DNA of 64,000 bases from Hydrogenophilales bacterium 28-61-23 (GTDB lineage: Bacteria; Pseudomonadota; Gammaproteobacteria; Burkholderiales; Thiobacillaceae). The notes beneath the pieces were generated by a model. The model did no database searches, was not told where the DNA came from, and was given only the letters and a program-made list of their open reading frames with translations. This document shows, one piece after another, positions 20,016 to 28,900 of this stretch (its first letter is position 1; every line of letters begins with the position of its first letter). The position numbers and the translations under genes are program-made. The stretch covers positions 62,001-126,000 of the forward strand of contig NCGJ01000006.1 in NCBI GenBank assembly GCA_002281555.1, in the 5' to 3' direction.

Positions 20016-20594
20016 TTACTCCGTGGGCGGCGGCCCGTCGAGCAAAATCCCCGCCTGGATATCCTTGGCCAACTCCGGCAACGGCGGCAATTCGGACAAG
20101 GCGCGCAGCCCCAGGTCGGACAGAAACTGCTTGGTCGTGCTGAACAAGGCCGGCCGGCCGGGCACTTCCTTGTGGCCGACCACCTCGATCCAGCCGCGTT
20201 CTTCCAGCGTTTTGACGATCTGCGTGTTGACCGCGACGCCGCGAATTTCTTCCACGTCGCCGCGCGTGACCGGCTGCCGATAGGCGATGACGGCCAGCGT
20301 TTCCAGCGTGGCGCGGGAATAACGCGGCGGCTTTTCCGGATTCAGGCGGTCGAGATAGCGCTGATAGTCGGGCTTGGTCTGAAACCGCCAGCCTTCCGCC
20401 AGTTGCACCAGTTCGACGCCCCTGCCCTGCCAGTCGGCGCGCAACTCTTCCAGCGCCCGACGCAGGAAATCGTTGGACAGTTCCACCTCGAACACGCGCT
20501 TGAGTTCGGCCAGCGTCATCGGGCCGGCGCTGGCCAGCAAGAGGGTTTCCAGGATGCGTTTGATCTCGGGCAGGGAGGCGTTTTCAGTCGGCAT
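20016..20594 (-). CDS. scpB: Segregation and condensation protein ScpB
   Basis: A 192-residue kleisin-partner protein of the SMC-ScpAB condensin. Two winged-helix domains are visible, with the typical [25 protein letters not shown]-terminal part (about 8-31) and [21 protein letters not shown] in the second domain. In most bacteria scpA directly precedes scpB. Here a hicBA toxin-antitoxin pair (20642-21056) separates scpA (21080) from scpB, all on the same strand. Confidence 0.95.
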   Translation of the reverse strand: MPTENASLPEIKRILETLLLASAGPMTLAELKRVFEVELSNDFLRRALEELRADWQGRGVELVQLAEGWRFQTKPDYQRYLDRLNPEKPPRYSRATLETLAVIAYRQPVTRGDVEEIRGVAVNTQIVKTLEERGWIEVVGHKEVPGRPALFSTTKQFLSDLGLRALSELPPLPELAKDIQAGILLDGPPPTE

Positions 20595-20641
20595 GGGCGG
20601 ACTCGTTACGTTGAATCATGAGGCTGTCACGTCCCGACAGA

Positions 20642-20857
20642 TCACAAGGCCGCGATGAATTCGTCTGGCGATATATCAGCCTGGCGCAAAACGCCAGCAA
20701 GCGTGCCCACCTTGACTTCGCTGTGCATGGGCACGACACAGCCTTTGGAACCACGCCGCATGATGACATGGCTACCCGATTGGCGAATCTTCTCAAAACC
20801 CAACCGTTCAAGCGCCTTGATTAATGCGGCGCCCGAGACATGAGGGAGCTTAGGCAT
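20642..20857 (-). CDS. hicA: HicA-family mRNA interferase toxin
   Basis: A 71-residue toxin with the double-stranded RNA-binding-like HicA fold: SGAALIKALERLGFEKIRQSGSHVIMRR, the catalytic His in GSHVIM, and a VPMHSEVKVGTLAGVLRQADIS core. Start at 20857 (M-P-K-L-P-H); the longer open frame upstream is antisense or hicB shadow. It cleaves mRNA when not bound by HicB. The start lies inside the end of hicB (8-base overlap). Confidence 0.92.
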   Translation of the reverse strand: MPKLPHVSGAALIKALERLGFEKIRQSGSHVIMRRGSKGCVVPMHSEVKVGTLAGVLRQADISPDEFIAAL

Positions 20858-21056
20858 GTGCGGGAATGCTGAACATGGTGACCAATGGATGTCCAGATGT
20901 AGGCAGAGAAAACTCCGACAAATAGAGCGCCGTCGCCTCCGACAAATTGGCAATAGCCTCCTCGACCGTTTCGCCCTGGGTCGTGGTGCCGGTTTCAGGA
21001 TTGAGTGCGACATATCCCCCCTCTTCGGCGGGGGTAAGAACCGCGGTCAGTTCCAT
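20850..21056 (-). CDS. hicB: HicB-family antitoxin
   Basis: A 68-residue partial RNase-H-like fold protein (MELTAVLTPAEEGGYVALNPE, then TQGETVEEAIANLSEATALYL) that should bind and neutralise HicA. Start at 21056. It lacks the longer C-terminal DNA-binding domain of many HicB proteins, so autoregulation may be weak. It precedes hicA, the reverse of the classic order, as in many short-HicB modules. The gap to the scpA stop is only 23 bases. Confidence 0.88.
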   Translation of the reverse strand: MELTAVLTPAEEGGYVALNPETGTTTQGETVEEAIANLSEATALYLSEFSLPTSGHPLVTMFSIPAHA

Positions 21057-21079
21057 GGTTGTGCTCCAAAAAAAGAGGG

Positions 21080-21931
21080 CTAATTGTCGCGCGTTCCGGA
21101 TACCGACGCCCACTCGGCGTGATCTGCAATCTGCGCATGGATCGGCGCAAAGGGTTCGTTCTGGACGATATCGACCAGTCGCTCGCGCACCAGTTCGAGC
21201 AGGGCGAGAAAAGTCACCACCAGCGCAGAGCGGCCATCGGCGGGGTCGAACAATTCGGTGAACAGCGTGCGGCCGGTGCTTTGCAGGTGCTTGAGGATGC
21301 GGCTCATGTGTTCGCGCACCGAAAGCTCCTGGCGGCCGATGCGGTGGTGTTTGTGCATCGACGCGCGTTTCAGGATCGCGCGCCAGGCATCGAGCAGGTC
21401 TTCGCCGCCGACCAGCGGCAAACGCTTGATCGCCAGTTGCGACACATAAACATTGACCGCCTGAAAATCGCGGCCCAGTTGCGGCGCCGCGTCGAGATTG
21501 CGCGCGGCCAGTTTCATCTGCTCGTATTCGAGCAGGCGCCGCACCAGTTCGGCGCGCGGGTCGTGCTCTATCCCCTCTTCCACCAGTTCCTTGCGTGGCA
21601 ACAGCATGCGCGATTTGATCTCGATCAGCATCGCCGCCATGACCAGGTATTCCGCCGCCAGTTCCAACCTTTTGCGGCGCATCACATCGACATACGCCAT
21701 GTACTGCTTGGTCAGCGCCGCCATGTTGATATCGAGCACATTCAGGTTATTGCGCCGGATCAGCCAGAGCAGCAGATCGAGCGGGCCTTCGAACGCTTCC
21801 AGGATCACTTCCAGCGCATCCGGCGGGATGTACAGATCGGTCGGCAGATCAGTCCACAACTCGCCCTGCACCTTGGCCAGGTGGCGGATTTCTTCCTCGG
21901 CGGCGTCGGCGGTTTCGAGAATTTCGATCAA
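21080..21931 (-). CDS. scpA: Segregation and condensation protein ScpA
   Basis: A 283-residue kleisin that bridges SMC heads and ScpB in chromosome condensation. The N-terminal kleisin motif is clear (EVILEAFEGPLDLLLWLIRR), followed by LDINMAALTKQYMAYV and LAAEYLVMAAMLIEIKSRMLLP. The start at 21931 overlaps the stop of the upstream RelE-type gene by 4 bases, so scpA is translationally coupled to a toxin gene, and hicBA follows. The C-terminus is somewhat extended and Asp/Asn-ended. Confidence 0.95.
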   Translation of the reverse strand: MIEILETADAAEEEIRHLAKVQGELWTDLPTDLYIPPDALEVILEAFEGPLDLLLWLIRRNNLNVLDINMAALTKQYMAYVDVMRRKRLELAAEYLVMAAMLIEIKSRMLLPRKELVEEGIEHDPRAELVRRLLEYEQMKLAARNLDAAPQLGRDFQAVNVYVSQLAIKRLPLVGGEDLLDAWRAILKRASMHKHHRIGRQELSVREHMSRILKHLQSTGRTLFTELFDPADGRSALVVTFLALLELVRERLVDIVQNEPFAPIHAQIADHAEWASVSGTRDN

Positions 21932-22194
21932 CGGTAAACCTCGCTACGATTGCCGATCTGCACCACCAGCACGCGCAATTGGCCATCCTGAATGTCGCAG
22001 ATGATCCGGTATTCGCCCACACGATAGCGCCAAAAATTGCCCAGCGGGCCGGTCAATGCCTTGCCCATACTGCGTGGTTCTTCAGCAGCGGCGACACGCT
22101 CATCCAGAAAATCGAGAATACGGCGGGCGACTTGTTTGTCGAGCTTGCGAAGTTGTTTTCTCGCCGTCTCGGTGTAATCAACTGTCCAGGCCAA
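21928..22194 (-). CDS. RelE-family toxin
   Basis: An 88-residue toxin with the RelE signature: TARKQLRKLDKQVARRILDFL, GNFWRYRVGEYRIICDI and VVQIGNRSEVYR. It is expected to cleave mRNA at the ribosome. It overlaps the upstream RelB-like antitoxin by 17 bases and the downstream scpA start by 4. Confidence 0.9.
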   Translation of the reverse strand: MAWTVDYTETARKQLRKLDKQVARRILDFLDERVAAAEEPRSMGKALTGPLGNFWRYRVGEYRIICDIQDGQLRVLVVQIGNRSEVYR

Positions 22195-22405
22195 GGTCTT
22201 TCCTCACCTCGGCCGCGGACATAACGGCTTCATCACCCTTGCGCACCCGTTCCAGCACCTCGGCCGCGAGGTAGTAATCCTCCATTTCCTCCAGCCCGTT
22301 TTCGATGATTTCGCGCAGATAGTAGGCTTTGGTGCGCCCGGTTTGCGCAGCCAGAAAGTCGAGACGCTGCTCGACGGCAGGGTCAAGCCGGATGGAAGTG
22401 GCCAT
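22178..22405 (-). CDS. RelB/DinJ-like ribbon-helix-helix antitoxin
   Basis: A 75-residue antitoxin (start at 22405, M-A-T-S-I-R-L-D). Residues 2-45 are a ribbon-helix-helix: SIRLDPAVEQRLDFLA, then TGRTKAYYLREIIENGLEE. The acidic C-terminus should wrap the toxin. It would repress its own promoter, which probably lies in the AT-rich stretch 22406-22440 immediately upstream (TACATGTATTCACTGTATCA, partly palindromic). Confidence 0.88.
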   Translation of the reverse strand: MATSIRLDPAVEQRLDFLAAQTGRTKAYYLREIIENGLEEMEDYYLAAEVLERVRKGDEAVMSAAEVRKDLGLDS

Positions 22406-22473
22406 GATGATCTCCGATAAAATACATGTATTCACTGTATCACGTGGCAATCTTGGAACCTGCAGATTCAGGC

Positions 22474-22670
22474 TCAAGCCACCCGTCGCATGTGTATATC
22501 CATATGAATATCTGTATACGGGAAAACCAGTCCGCCACGCTCGGTACGTTGGATCAGGCCAAGTTTCACCAACTCCGCCAAATCTTCGTGGAGCCGCTTC
22601 ACATCGCGCTGGACGCGCAAAGCAAGTTAGCGAATCGGCACTTCTCCCGCGCCAACTTCCCACGTTATTG
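22474..22670 (-). pseudogene. Decayed HTH regulator (HTH_41/HVO_A0114-like) remnant
   Basis: On the minus strand a frame reads GAGEVPIR, a TAA stop, then LALRVQRDVKRLHEDLAELV and KLGLIQRTERGGLVFPYTDI, ending at TCA (22474). This matches the winged-helix core of short predicted DNA-binding proteins (expected ...VPIRELARRVQRDVKRVHED...), which themselves often pair with toxins. The in-frame TAA and the absent N-terminus make it a pseudogene. Confidence 0.6.
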
Positions 22671-23149
22671 CTCGAAACCGCCCACGCGGTGCAACACTGG
22701 GACACAGACCCAATCCCCTGCCTGCGCGCCTGAGTGATAAAACCGGAACACTGGGAATGGATGGAAGAAATGCTCTTGCGGTTGAAGGTGGCGGCAGTTT
22801 CAACTTTGGGTTGAAATGCGGTAACGCGCTGACTTGGCAACCGAGAATACGGCTCGCTGGAAGGCCTGATTTCTGGCGATAATCGTGACGAAATTCGCCT
22901 ACGGATGGGCAAGTGCATGGCAGAAAAATACAAGGTTGTTCAACGCTCTGGCGGCAACAGATCACTGGCGTAATTCACCTGAAAATACGCAGTGTTTCAA
23001 TAAAAATGGTTCAATTATTCAGGGGGTTGGGTGATGGCTTGGCAACGCATTGAGCCGACATACATCTTGTTTTTTCTATCGACATTACGTTGGGCGTCAC
23101 AGTCGCTCGCCGTTACAGCGAAGGCGAGCATCGACATCGGAGGATTGGT
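22671..23149. other. Non-coding stretch before the first integron cassette gene
   Basis: There is no supported gene. GC content is lower than in flanking core genes. The right-hand end contains an attC/attI-like core (GTTGGGT at 23026-23032) that would mark the left boundary of the cassette carrying the lipoprotein gene. Confidence 0.5.
23011..23032 (+). other. Putative recombination core site (attC/attI right end)
   Basis: TTATTCAGGGGGTTGGGT contains GTTGGGT, a perfect GTTRRRY core, preceded by a TTCAG element like that of the L' box of the attC site at 24002. No matching inverse core is visible within 70 bases upstream, so it may be a truncated attC or an attI. Confidence 0.4.
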
Positions 23150-23155
23150 GTGCTC

Positions 23156-23992
23156 ATGAAGATTGCGAACTACGGCACGTTGTGCAGCAGCATCGTCCTC
23201 TCCCTTTTCCTCTGGGGATGCGCAACGCCCCCTGAATTGGCAACAACCAAAGAAACGAATCTATTTGATCGATCCTCAATTGAAGTCAAGGACTACAAGT
23301 TTTTTCGCGTTGCCAACCCGACCGACTTTGCATCTTGCGTAAAGCACTTGAATGTCATGTGCGAACCAAGAGAATTTTGGGCTGGGGAGCCTTACGATGC
23401 GGTTCAGTTTTCCGTGTCGATCAAGGATCGCAGTGCCTGGGCATCCGAGGCCATCCGCGACTATTCAATGTATCTCGCCGGCACTCTCTCAAGCAAGCTC
23501 GGCTACGAGTACTTCACCACAATCAATATCAGTGACATCGGGACGTGCTCGGCGATCCCTTCTGCATATTCGTCTGGCCGTGTCGATAGCTACGGCAATT
23601 ACTACGGAACCACAACTGTCACCAAGAATGCCAGTTGCGCAAACCTATACACAGCAACGTATCTCGCGTTCAAAGTATATGACCCCATCAAGAATGGCAT
23701 CCTCGTTCAGTACTCACAAGATCGGAAGCCAACATTGCACTTCGATCTCTATTTCGGCATCCCAGATCGAATAGAGGCAACAAAATCCGGCAACCCTGGC
23801 GCTCTTGAGTACTACCAGCATCACCCCATTGATGCTTGGAAATACTACTTCCCTTCCTCCAAAACGGTTCAAGCAGCAGTCGAGAAACATGGTCTTGTTC
23901 CGAACCCTGACGTAATGGCAATCGTCCAAAAGAAGCGCGCGGGCGAAAACGCCAGAGACCTGAGGAAAGAGCTGATTATTCGAGGTCAGTAA
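23156..23992 (+). CDS. Hypothetical lipoprotein in a putative integron cassette
   Basis: A 278-residue protein of unknown family. It begins with a type II signal peptide, MKIANYGTLCSSIVLSLFLW, with a likely lipid-modified Cys after LWG (GCATPP); the Trp in the lipobox is unusual. A GTG at 23150 is an alternative start closer to the GGAGG site at 23139. The mature part is Tyr- and Ser-rich with paired cysteines (SCVKHLNVMC; GTCSAI; ASCANL) and no recognised domain. Base composition is lower in GC than flanking genes, consistent with transfer. The gene is bracketed by attC-like elements. Confidence 0.7.
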   Translation: MKIANYGTLCSSIVLSLFLWGCATPPELATTKETNLFDRSSIEVKDYKFFRVANPTDFASCVKHLNVMCEPREFWAGEPYDAVQFSVSIKDRSAWASEAIRDYSMYLAGTLSSKLGYEYFTTINISDIGTCSAIPSAYSSGRVDSYGNYYGTTTVTKNASCANLYTATYLAFKVYDPIKNGILVQYSQDRKPTLHFDLYFGIPDRIEATKSGNPGALEYYQHHPIDAWKYYFPSSKTVQAAVEKHGLVPNPDVMAIVQKKRAGENARDLRKELIIRGQ

Positions 23993-24001
23993 ATATGCGA
24001 C

Positions 24002-24068
24002 GCCCAACCCATCATTCCACCGGCCCTGCACGAAAAGCCGCGCAGGCCGGTAAGTTCAGACGTTGGGG
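24002..24068 (+). other. Integron attC recombination site
   Basis: Inverse core GCCCAAC (24002-24008) and core GTTGGGG (24062-24068) flank an imperfect palindrome. Internal arms ACCGGCC-CTGC and GCAG-GCCGGT pair, with a one-base bulge, around a loop of about 12 bases, and AAGTTCAGA sits in the L' position. The 67-base length, arm layout and extra-helical base are typical of attC (59-base element) sites. The core ends in G rather than the consensus pyrimidine. It lies 9 bases after the lipoprotein stop codon and 13 before the next start, exactly where a cassette junction belongs. Confidence 0.75.
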
Positions 24069-24081
24069 GTCAGAGGAATAG

Positions 24082-24633
24082 ATGCGAACCGCGCGAAGCC
24101 AAACCGCCTTACTTGGCGCATCAAGGAATTCAGAGAAAGCATTTCAAGCGGTGGCCGACGCGGATCTGGCGCACTACCCAGCGAACGAAAAGACTGCATG
24201 GGCAATGGCCGCTGTCATTCATTGCGACTTCTGCCGCCTTGTCATTGCATACGAGGAGTGTGAGCGGGAAGGGCTAGCCCGTCTCCTATCGATGGCCGAC
24301 ATTTCATCGAAACTTGTCGAGGCACGAAACTGGTACAACAATGCTGGCTCGAAGCTGCTTAAAGAGATCGCCGCGAGCAAGCCGTGTGGCGTTGAAGCTG
24401 TCAGCAGGCGAATTGAACAACTCAAAAATACGCACGGAATTAATCGCGTGAACAGGTACGTCGACTACCGCAACAAGATTGGATATCACTACGATGAGAA
24501 CGCCATCACCTACTTGCAAAGGTTCGGTGGAGAGAGTGCCGAAGAGTTCTTCGAAGTTTTGTCCTCTTTCGTCAGATTCTCTGGCGACTGGGCTCAACTC
24601 ACAAAGAATCTAATTCAGAGAAATGCGCCATAG
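24082..24633 (+). CDS. HEPN-like hypothetical protein in a putative integron cassette
   Basis: A 183-residue, mostly helical soluble protein of no named family. Residues 130-136 read R-N-K-I-G-Y-H within YVDYRNKIGYHYDENAITY; an R-N-x4-H arrangement is the HEPN ribonuclease-type active-site motif, and the flanking helices fit that fold. HEPN proteins are common RNases of toxin-antitoxin and abortive-infection systems. A good ribosome binding site (GAGGAA) precedes the ATG, which begins 13 bases after the attC core. Function is inferred from one motif only. Confidence 0.6.
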   Translation: MRTARSQTALLGASRNSEKAFQAVADADLAHYPANEKTAWAMAAVIHCDFCRLVIAYEECEREGLARLLSMADISSKLVEARNWYNNAGSKLLKEIAASKPCGVEAVSRRIEQLKNTHGINRVNRYVDYRNKIGYHYDENAITYLQRFGGESAEEFFEVLSSFVRFSGDWAQLTKNLIQRNAP

Positions 24634-24645
24634 CGAATCGAAGAC

Positions 24646-24652
24646 GTCCAAC
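24646..24652 (+). other. Possible inverse core of a truncated attC
   Basis: GTCCAAC fits the RYYYAAC inverse-core consensus 12 bases after the HEPN-like gene stop, the expected place. The matching right half (GTTRRRY) is not seen within the next 100 bases, so the site, if real, is broken. Confidence 0.3.
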
Positions 24653-24795
24653 CCCAGCAAATCAAAGGCAAATCAAAGTCAGCTTCGAAATTATTTCTAT
24701 TGACTGAGTATTTATCCGATGCAGGCCCTTTTAGCAGAAGATCGACAGTGATGAAGGCAAGAACATCATCATCTGCAGCTAGTCAACCCGACGCT

Positions 24796-25245
24796 TCAAC
24801 GTGGCAGTACGTGTATGTAGCCAGTCGACAACTGCACTTCGCGGAGGAAGAACAACAGCCCTGCTACCAGTGACACCATGGTCAGGATGAACAGGATGGC
24901 GATGGTCAGTGCTACCGGCAGGCTGACCAGATAGCCGATGAACAAACTTGCAATGACCATGCACACCAATAGCGCGCCGCCAGTGCACAAGGCAATGGCG
25001 CGGTGGATGAGCAAGGTACGTTTTTCCAGCACGGCCATTTCGGAGGTGGCAGACAGTCTCGCCTCATCCTGTAGATCAGGTTGACCTCCATGCAGTGTGC
25101 GGAAGCGGTCAACGACCCGTCCAAGGCGGTTGATCAGGACGGAAAGCAGGCCGGCAATGCCGGTGAGCAGGAACACCGGGGCCACGGCCAATTCGATGGC
25201 GTGGACGATGCTGGAGATGTCGGCGGCAGCCAGCTTGGGGGTCAT
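24796..25245 (-). CDS. DUF2721 family membrane protein
   Basis: A 149-residue protein with three hydrophobic segments (about 13-38, 84-105 and 107-132). ISSIVHAIELAVAPVFLLTGIA with LLSVLINRLGRVVDRFR and LEKRTLLIHRAIALCT are typical of DUF2721, a widespread inner-membrane family of unknown function. The downstream gene on the same strand lies 5 bases before its start, so the two are probably co-transcribed with the 25251-25634 gene first. Confidence 0.8.
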   Translation of the reverse strand: MTPKLAAADISSIVHAIELAVAPVFLLTGIAGLLSVLINRLGRVVDRFRTLHGGQPDLQDEARLSATSEMAVLEKRTLLIHRAIALCTGGALLVCMVIASLFIGYLVSLPVALTIAILFILTMVSLVAGLLFFLREVQLSTGYIHVLPR

Positions 25246-25250
25246 GGCGT

Positions 25251-25634
25251 TCAGTCCGGGGTGTCCTTGAGTGCTGTGCGCAGTGCGTCGGCGGTACAGG
25301 GCAGGATCAGCGTGGCGTGGAGTGGAAACACCGCCAGCAGTTTGTCGATGTGAGCTGCTTCGCTGGCCTGCATGACGACGATGCGTTTTGACCTGGGAGC
25401 CACCGCTTGCAAGGTGCGCAGGGTGACATCGAGATTCGAGAGGGTGTTGCCGGCGTAGTCATTGCCCCATGCGTAGACAAATTCGCCGATGAAGATATCG
25501 GGCTTTTGCGTTTTCAGGGCTCGGTGCAGGTTGCGGGCCGAATCGAAGTGCGTCACCACGATGTCCAGTTCCTGGAAAATATCGAGGAATTGCAGGGCAA
25601 GGGGCGAGACGGACAGGGTGTATAGGGTTTGCAT
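25251..25634 (-). CDS. Receiver-like hypothetical protein
   Basis: A 127-residue protein with alternating beta/alpha sequence resembling a response-regulator receiver (DIVVTHFDSARNLHRALKTQKPDIFIGEF, then SKRIVVMQASEAAHIDKLLAVFP). The N-terminal acidic pair and the phospho-acceptor Asp are not in their usual contexts (PDIFIGEF instead of a D-x-x-MP turn), and the switch Lys is missing. It is likely a degenerate, non-phosphorylated regulator. It precedes the DUF2721 gene by 5 bases. Confidence 0.55.
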   Translation of the reverse strand: MQTLYTLSVSPLALQFLDIFQELDIVVTHFDSARNLHRALKTQKPDIFIGEFVYAWGNDYAGNTLSNLDVTLRTLQAVAPRSKRIVVMQASEAAHIDKLLAVFPLHATLILPCTADALRTALKDTPD

Positions 25635-25757
25635 GGGGGTTCGGTGCGTGCAGACTGTGTTGCTTGCCCGGTGCTTCGATGGAAGCGCTATTTTGCCTCG
25701 GTTCCCGGCCCGTCAGCATGATCGCTGCAGCGGGGCGGCCACTACCTGCCATCGCTA

Positions 25758-25854
25758 GCCTGCCGCGGCCACCGCGCTGGAACATGAAATGGTGCTGGTC
25801 ACCCGCAACATCAAGGATTTCGCGGGTCTGCCCGTTCGGATTTTCAACCTCTGA
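25758..25854 (+). pseudogene. VapC-type PIN toxin C-terminal remnant
   Basis: After an in-frame TAG the plus strand reads AAATALEHEMVLVTRNIKDF then AGLPVRIFNL and a TGA at 25852. This is the C-terminal motif of VapC toxins (LVTRN..DF.......NP). The N-terminal two-thirds with the first catalytic acids are absent. The rest of the 25635-25931 gap contains no supported gene. Confidence 0.65.
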
Positions 25855-25931
25855 TGAACTGATTGAACATTGGGGCGTTGCGCCGGTAATACGCTGCACG
25901 ATGAACAGCCGCCCTATGAATCTGCCAGTGT

Positions 25932-28900
25932 TTACGCCGCCGCCCGCTCCCGATCCCGGCTGCTCTTCAGCACCACCGCATAGCCGACATTGAAGGTGCC
26001 GAATTCCGCCAGCGCGACGAACAATTCTTCACTCAGGCGCAAGCGCCAGGCCGGGCCGAGTTGCAGGTCGCATTCCGCCTGTGGATTACGGTAATGCAAG
26101 CTCACCGCGCAGCCGTTGGCGTCCTTGTAACCGGTCAACAGGTCGATCAAGTGGCGTACATCAATGCCTTCCTTCAGATCCAGCTTCAGGCCGGTGGCAA
26201 AGCGAGTGCGCGCGGTGTCGATGTCCATCACTTCTTCGGCGGTGACGCGCATGCCGCCGGAATAACTGTCATCGCGCGCATTGCCGGCGACGATCAGCAG
26301 CGCGTCTTCCTTGAGCAATGGCTTGTTGGCGTCGAACAACTCGCCAAATACCGCGATTTCGATCTGCGCGCTGCGGTCGTCCAGCACGATGCTGGCCATC
26401 TTGCCGCGCCGGGTCATCTGGATGCGCATGCTGGCGATGGTGCCGGCCATCAGTTGCAGTTCGCGCTGCGGCTTGACGTCCTTCAGCGAACGATCGACCA
26501 GGCCCTTCAACGCGGCGCGGTCTGCGTCGAACGGATGGCCGGACAGATACAGCCCGAGCGCGGCCTTTTCCTGAATCAGGCGTTCCTTCAGCCCCCATTC
26601 CGCCGCCTTGACCAGATCCGGCGGCGTTTGCGCTTCGACCTCGCCGAACAGCGAGTCCTGCGCGGCGTTGGCGTGCTGGGTTTCGGCCCATTCCATGGCC
26701 AGGCCCACGCTCATCAGCAAGGCGTTGCGATTTGATGCCCCCCCGGGATGCAGCGTGTCGAAACCGCCGGATCGCACCAGCGCCTCGATCACGCGCCGGT
26801 TGACGATGCGCTTGTCGACCCGGCGGCAGAAATCGAACAGGTCGTTGAACGCGCCGCCGGATTCGCGCGCGGCCAGGATGCAGTTGATCGCGCCCTCGCC
26901 GGTGCCTTTGACCGCGCCGAGGCCGTAACGCACCTGTTTGCGATCCACCGGCACGAAGCGGAAGCCGGACTGGTTGACGTCCGGCGGCAGGATGGCGATG
27001 CCGTTCTTGATCGCGTCGTCGACGAAGATCTTGACGCTGTCGGTGTCGTCCATATCGGCCGACAGCGTGCCGGCCATGTACGCGGCGGTGTGGTGCGCCT
27101 TGAGCCAGGCGGTCTGGTACGAGACCACGGCGTAGGCGGCGGTGTGCGATTTGTTGAAGCCGTATTCGGCGAACTTCTCCATCAGGTCGAACAGCTTCAT
27201 CGCCAGGGCCGGTTCATAGCCCTTCTTCGCAGCACCCTCGGCCATGATGCTTCGGTGCTTGGCCATTTCCTCGGCCTTCTTCTTGCCCATCGCGCGGCGC
27301 AGCAAGTCGGCGCCGCCCAGCGTGTAGCCGCCGATGATCTGCGAGATCTGCATCACCTGTTCCTGATAGACGATGACGCCGTAGGTCGGCTCCAGACATT
27401 CCTTCAGATCGGGGTGGAAGTAATCGATGCTCTGCTTGCCCTTCTTGCGCAGGATGAAGTCGTCGACCATGCCGGAGCCGAGCGGACCCGGCCGGTACAG
27501 CGCCAGCACGGCGATGATGTCCTCGAAGCGGTCCGGTTCCAGCTTGGTCAGCAGCTTCTTCATGCCGTCCGATTCCAACTGGAAGATCGCCGTGGTGTTG
27601 GCTTTCTTCAGGATGTCGTACGCCCCCTTGTCGTCCAGCGGCAGGGTTTCAAGGTTCACATCCCAGTTCGGATCGAGCAGTTTGATGTAGCGCACCGCCC
27701 AGTCGATGATGGTCAGGTTGCGTAAGCCGAGGAAGTCGAACTTGACCAAGCCGACCTTCTCGACATCGTCCTTGTCGAACTGCGACACCACCGAGTCCGA
27801 CCCTTCGACGTTGTAGAGCGGGCAGAAGTCGGTCAGCTTGCCCGGCGCGATCAGCACGCCGCCGGCGTGGGTGCCGACGTTGCGCGACAGGCCTTCCAGC
27901 TTGCGCGCCAGGTCGAACAGTTCCTTGACCTCTTCCTCCTGCTCGTAACGCGTTTTCAACTCCGGCACCTGCTCCAGCGCCTCGTCCAGAGACACGTTCT
28001 TGCCCGGCTGGTTCGGGATCATCTTGGACAGTTGATCGCAGAACATGTAGCTCAAATCGAGCACGCGGCCGACGTCGCGCAACACCGCGCGCGCCGCCAT
28101 GGTGCCGAAGGTGGCAATCTGCGACACCGCATCGGCGCCGTATTTGTCGCGCACGTATTCGATCACTCGGCCGCGCCCATCCTGGCAGAAGTCGACGTCG
28201 AAGTCGGGCATGGAGACCCGTTCCGGGTTAAGAAATCGCTCGAACAACAACGCGTAAGCCAATGGATCCAAATCAGTAATGCCGATCGAGAATGCCACCA
28301 GCGAACCCGCGCCGGAACCCCGACCCGGCCCCACCGGCACGCCGTTGTGCTTACCCCAATTGATGAAGTCCGCCACGATCAGGAAGTAGCCGGGAAAACC
28401 CATCTGGATGATGGTGTTCAGTTCCAGTTCCAACCGGTCTTCGTATTCCCGCAAGCGCGAGGCGCGCACTTTCTCGTCCGGGAACAGCACCGCCATGCGC
28501 TTGACCAGGCCCTCGCGCGCGAACTGGCGCAGGTATTCGTCCAACGGCAAACCGTCCGGGGTCGGAAAATCCGGCAGCTTGCTCTTGCCCAATTCCAGCA
28601 CCAGATTGCAGCGCCGGGCGATTTCGACGCTGTTTTCCAGCGCCTGCGGCAAGTCGGCGAACAACTCGGCCATCTCGGCCTGGGTCTTGAAATAATCGTC
28701 TTCAGTAAAGGTCTTCGGCCGGCGCTGGTCGGTCAGCACATAGCCTTCCGAAATACAGACCCGCGCCTCGTGCGCCATGAAATCATCCCGCTGCATGAAT
28801 TCGACCGGATGCGTCGCCACCACCGGCAAACTCAGTTCCTCGGCCAAAGCCACGGCGTGCGCGATGTGCGTTTCACATTCCGGCCGGCCATCACGCTGCA

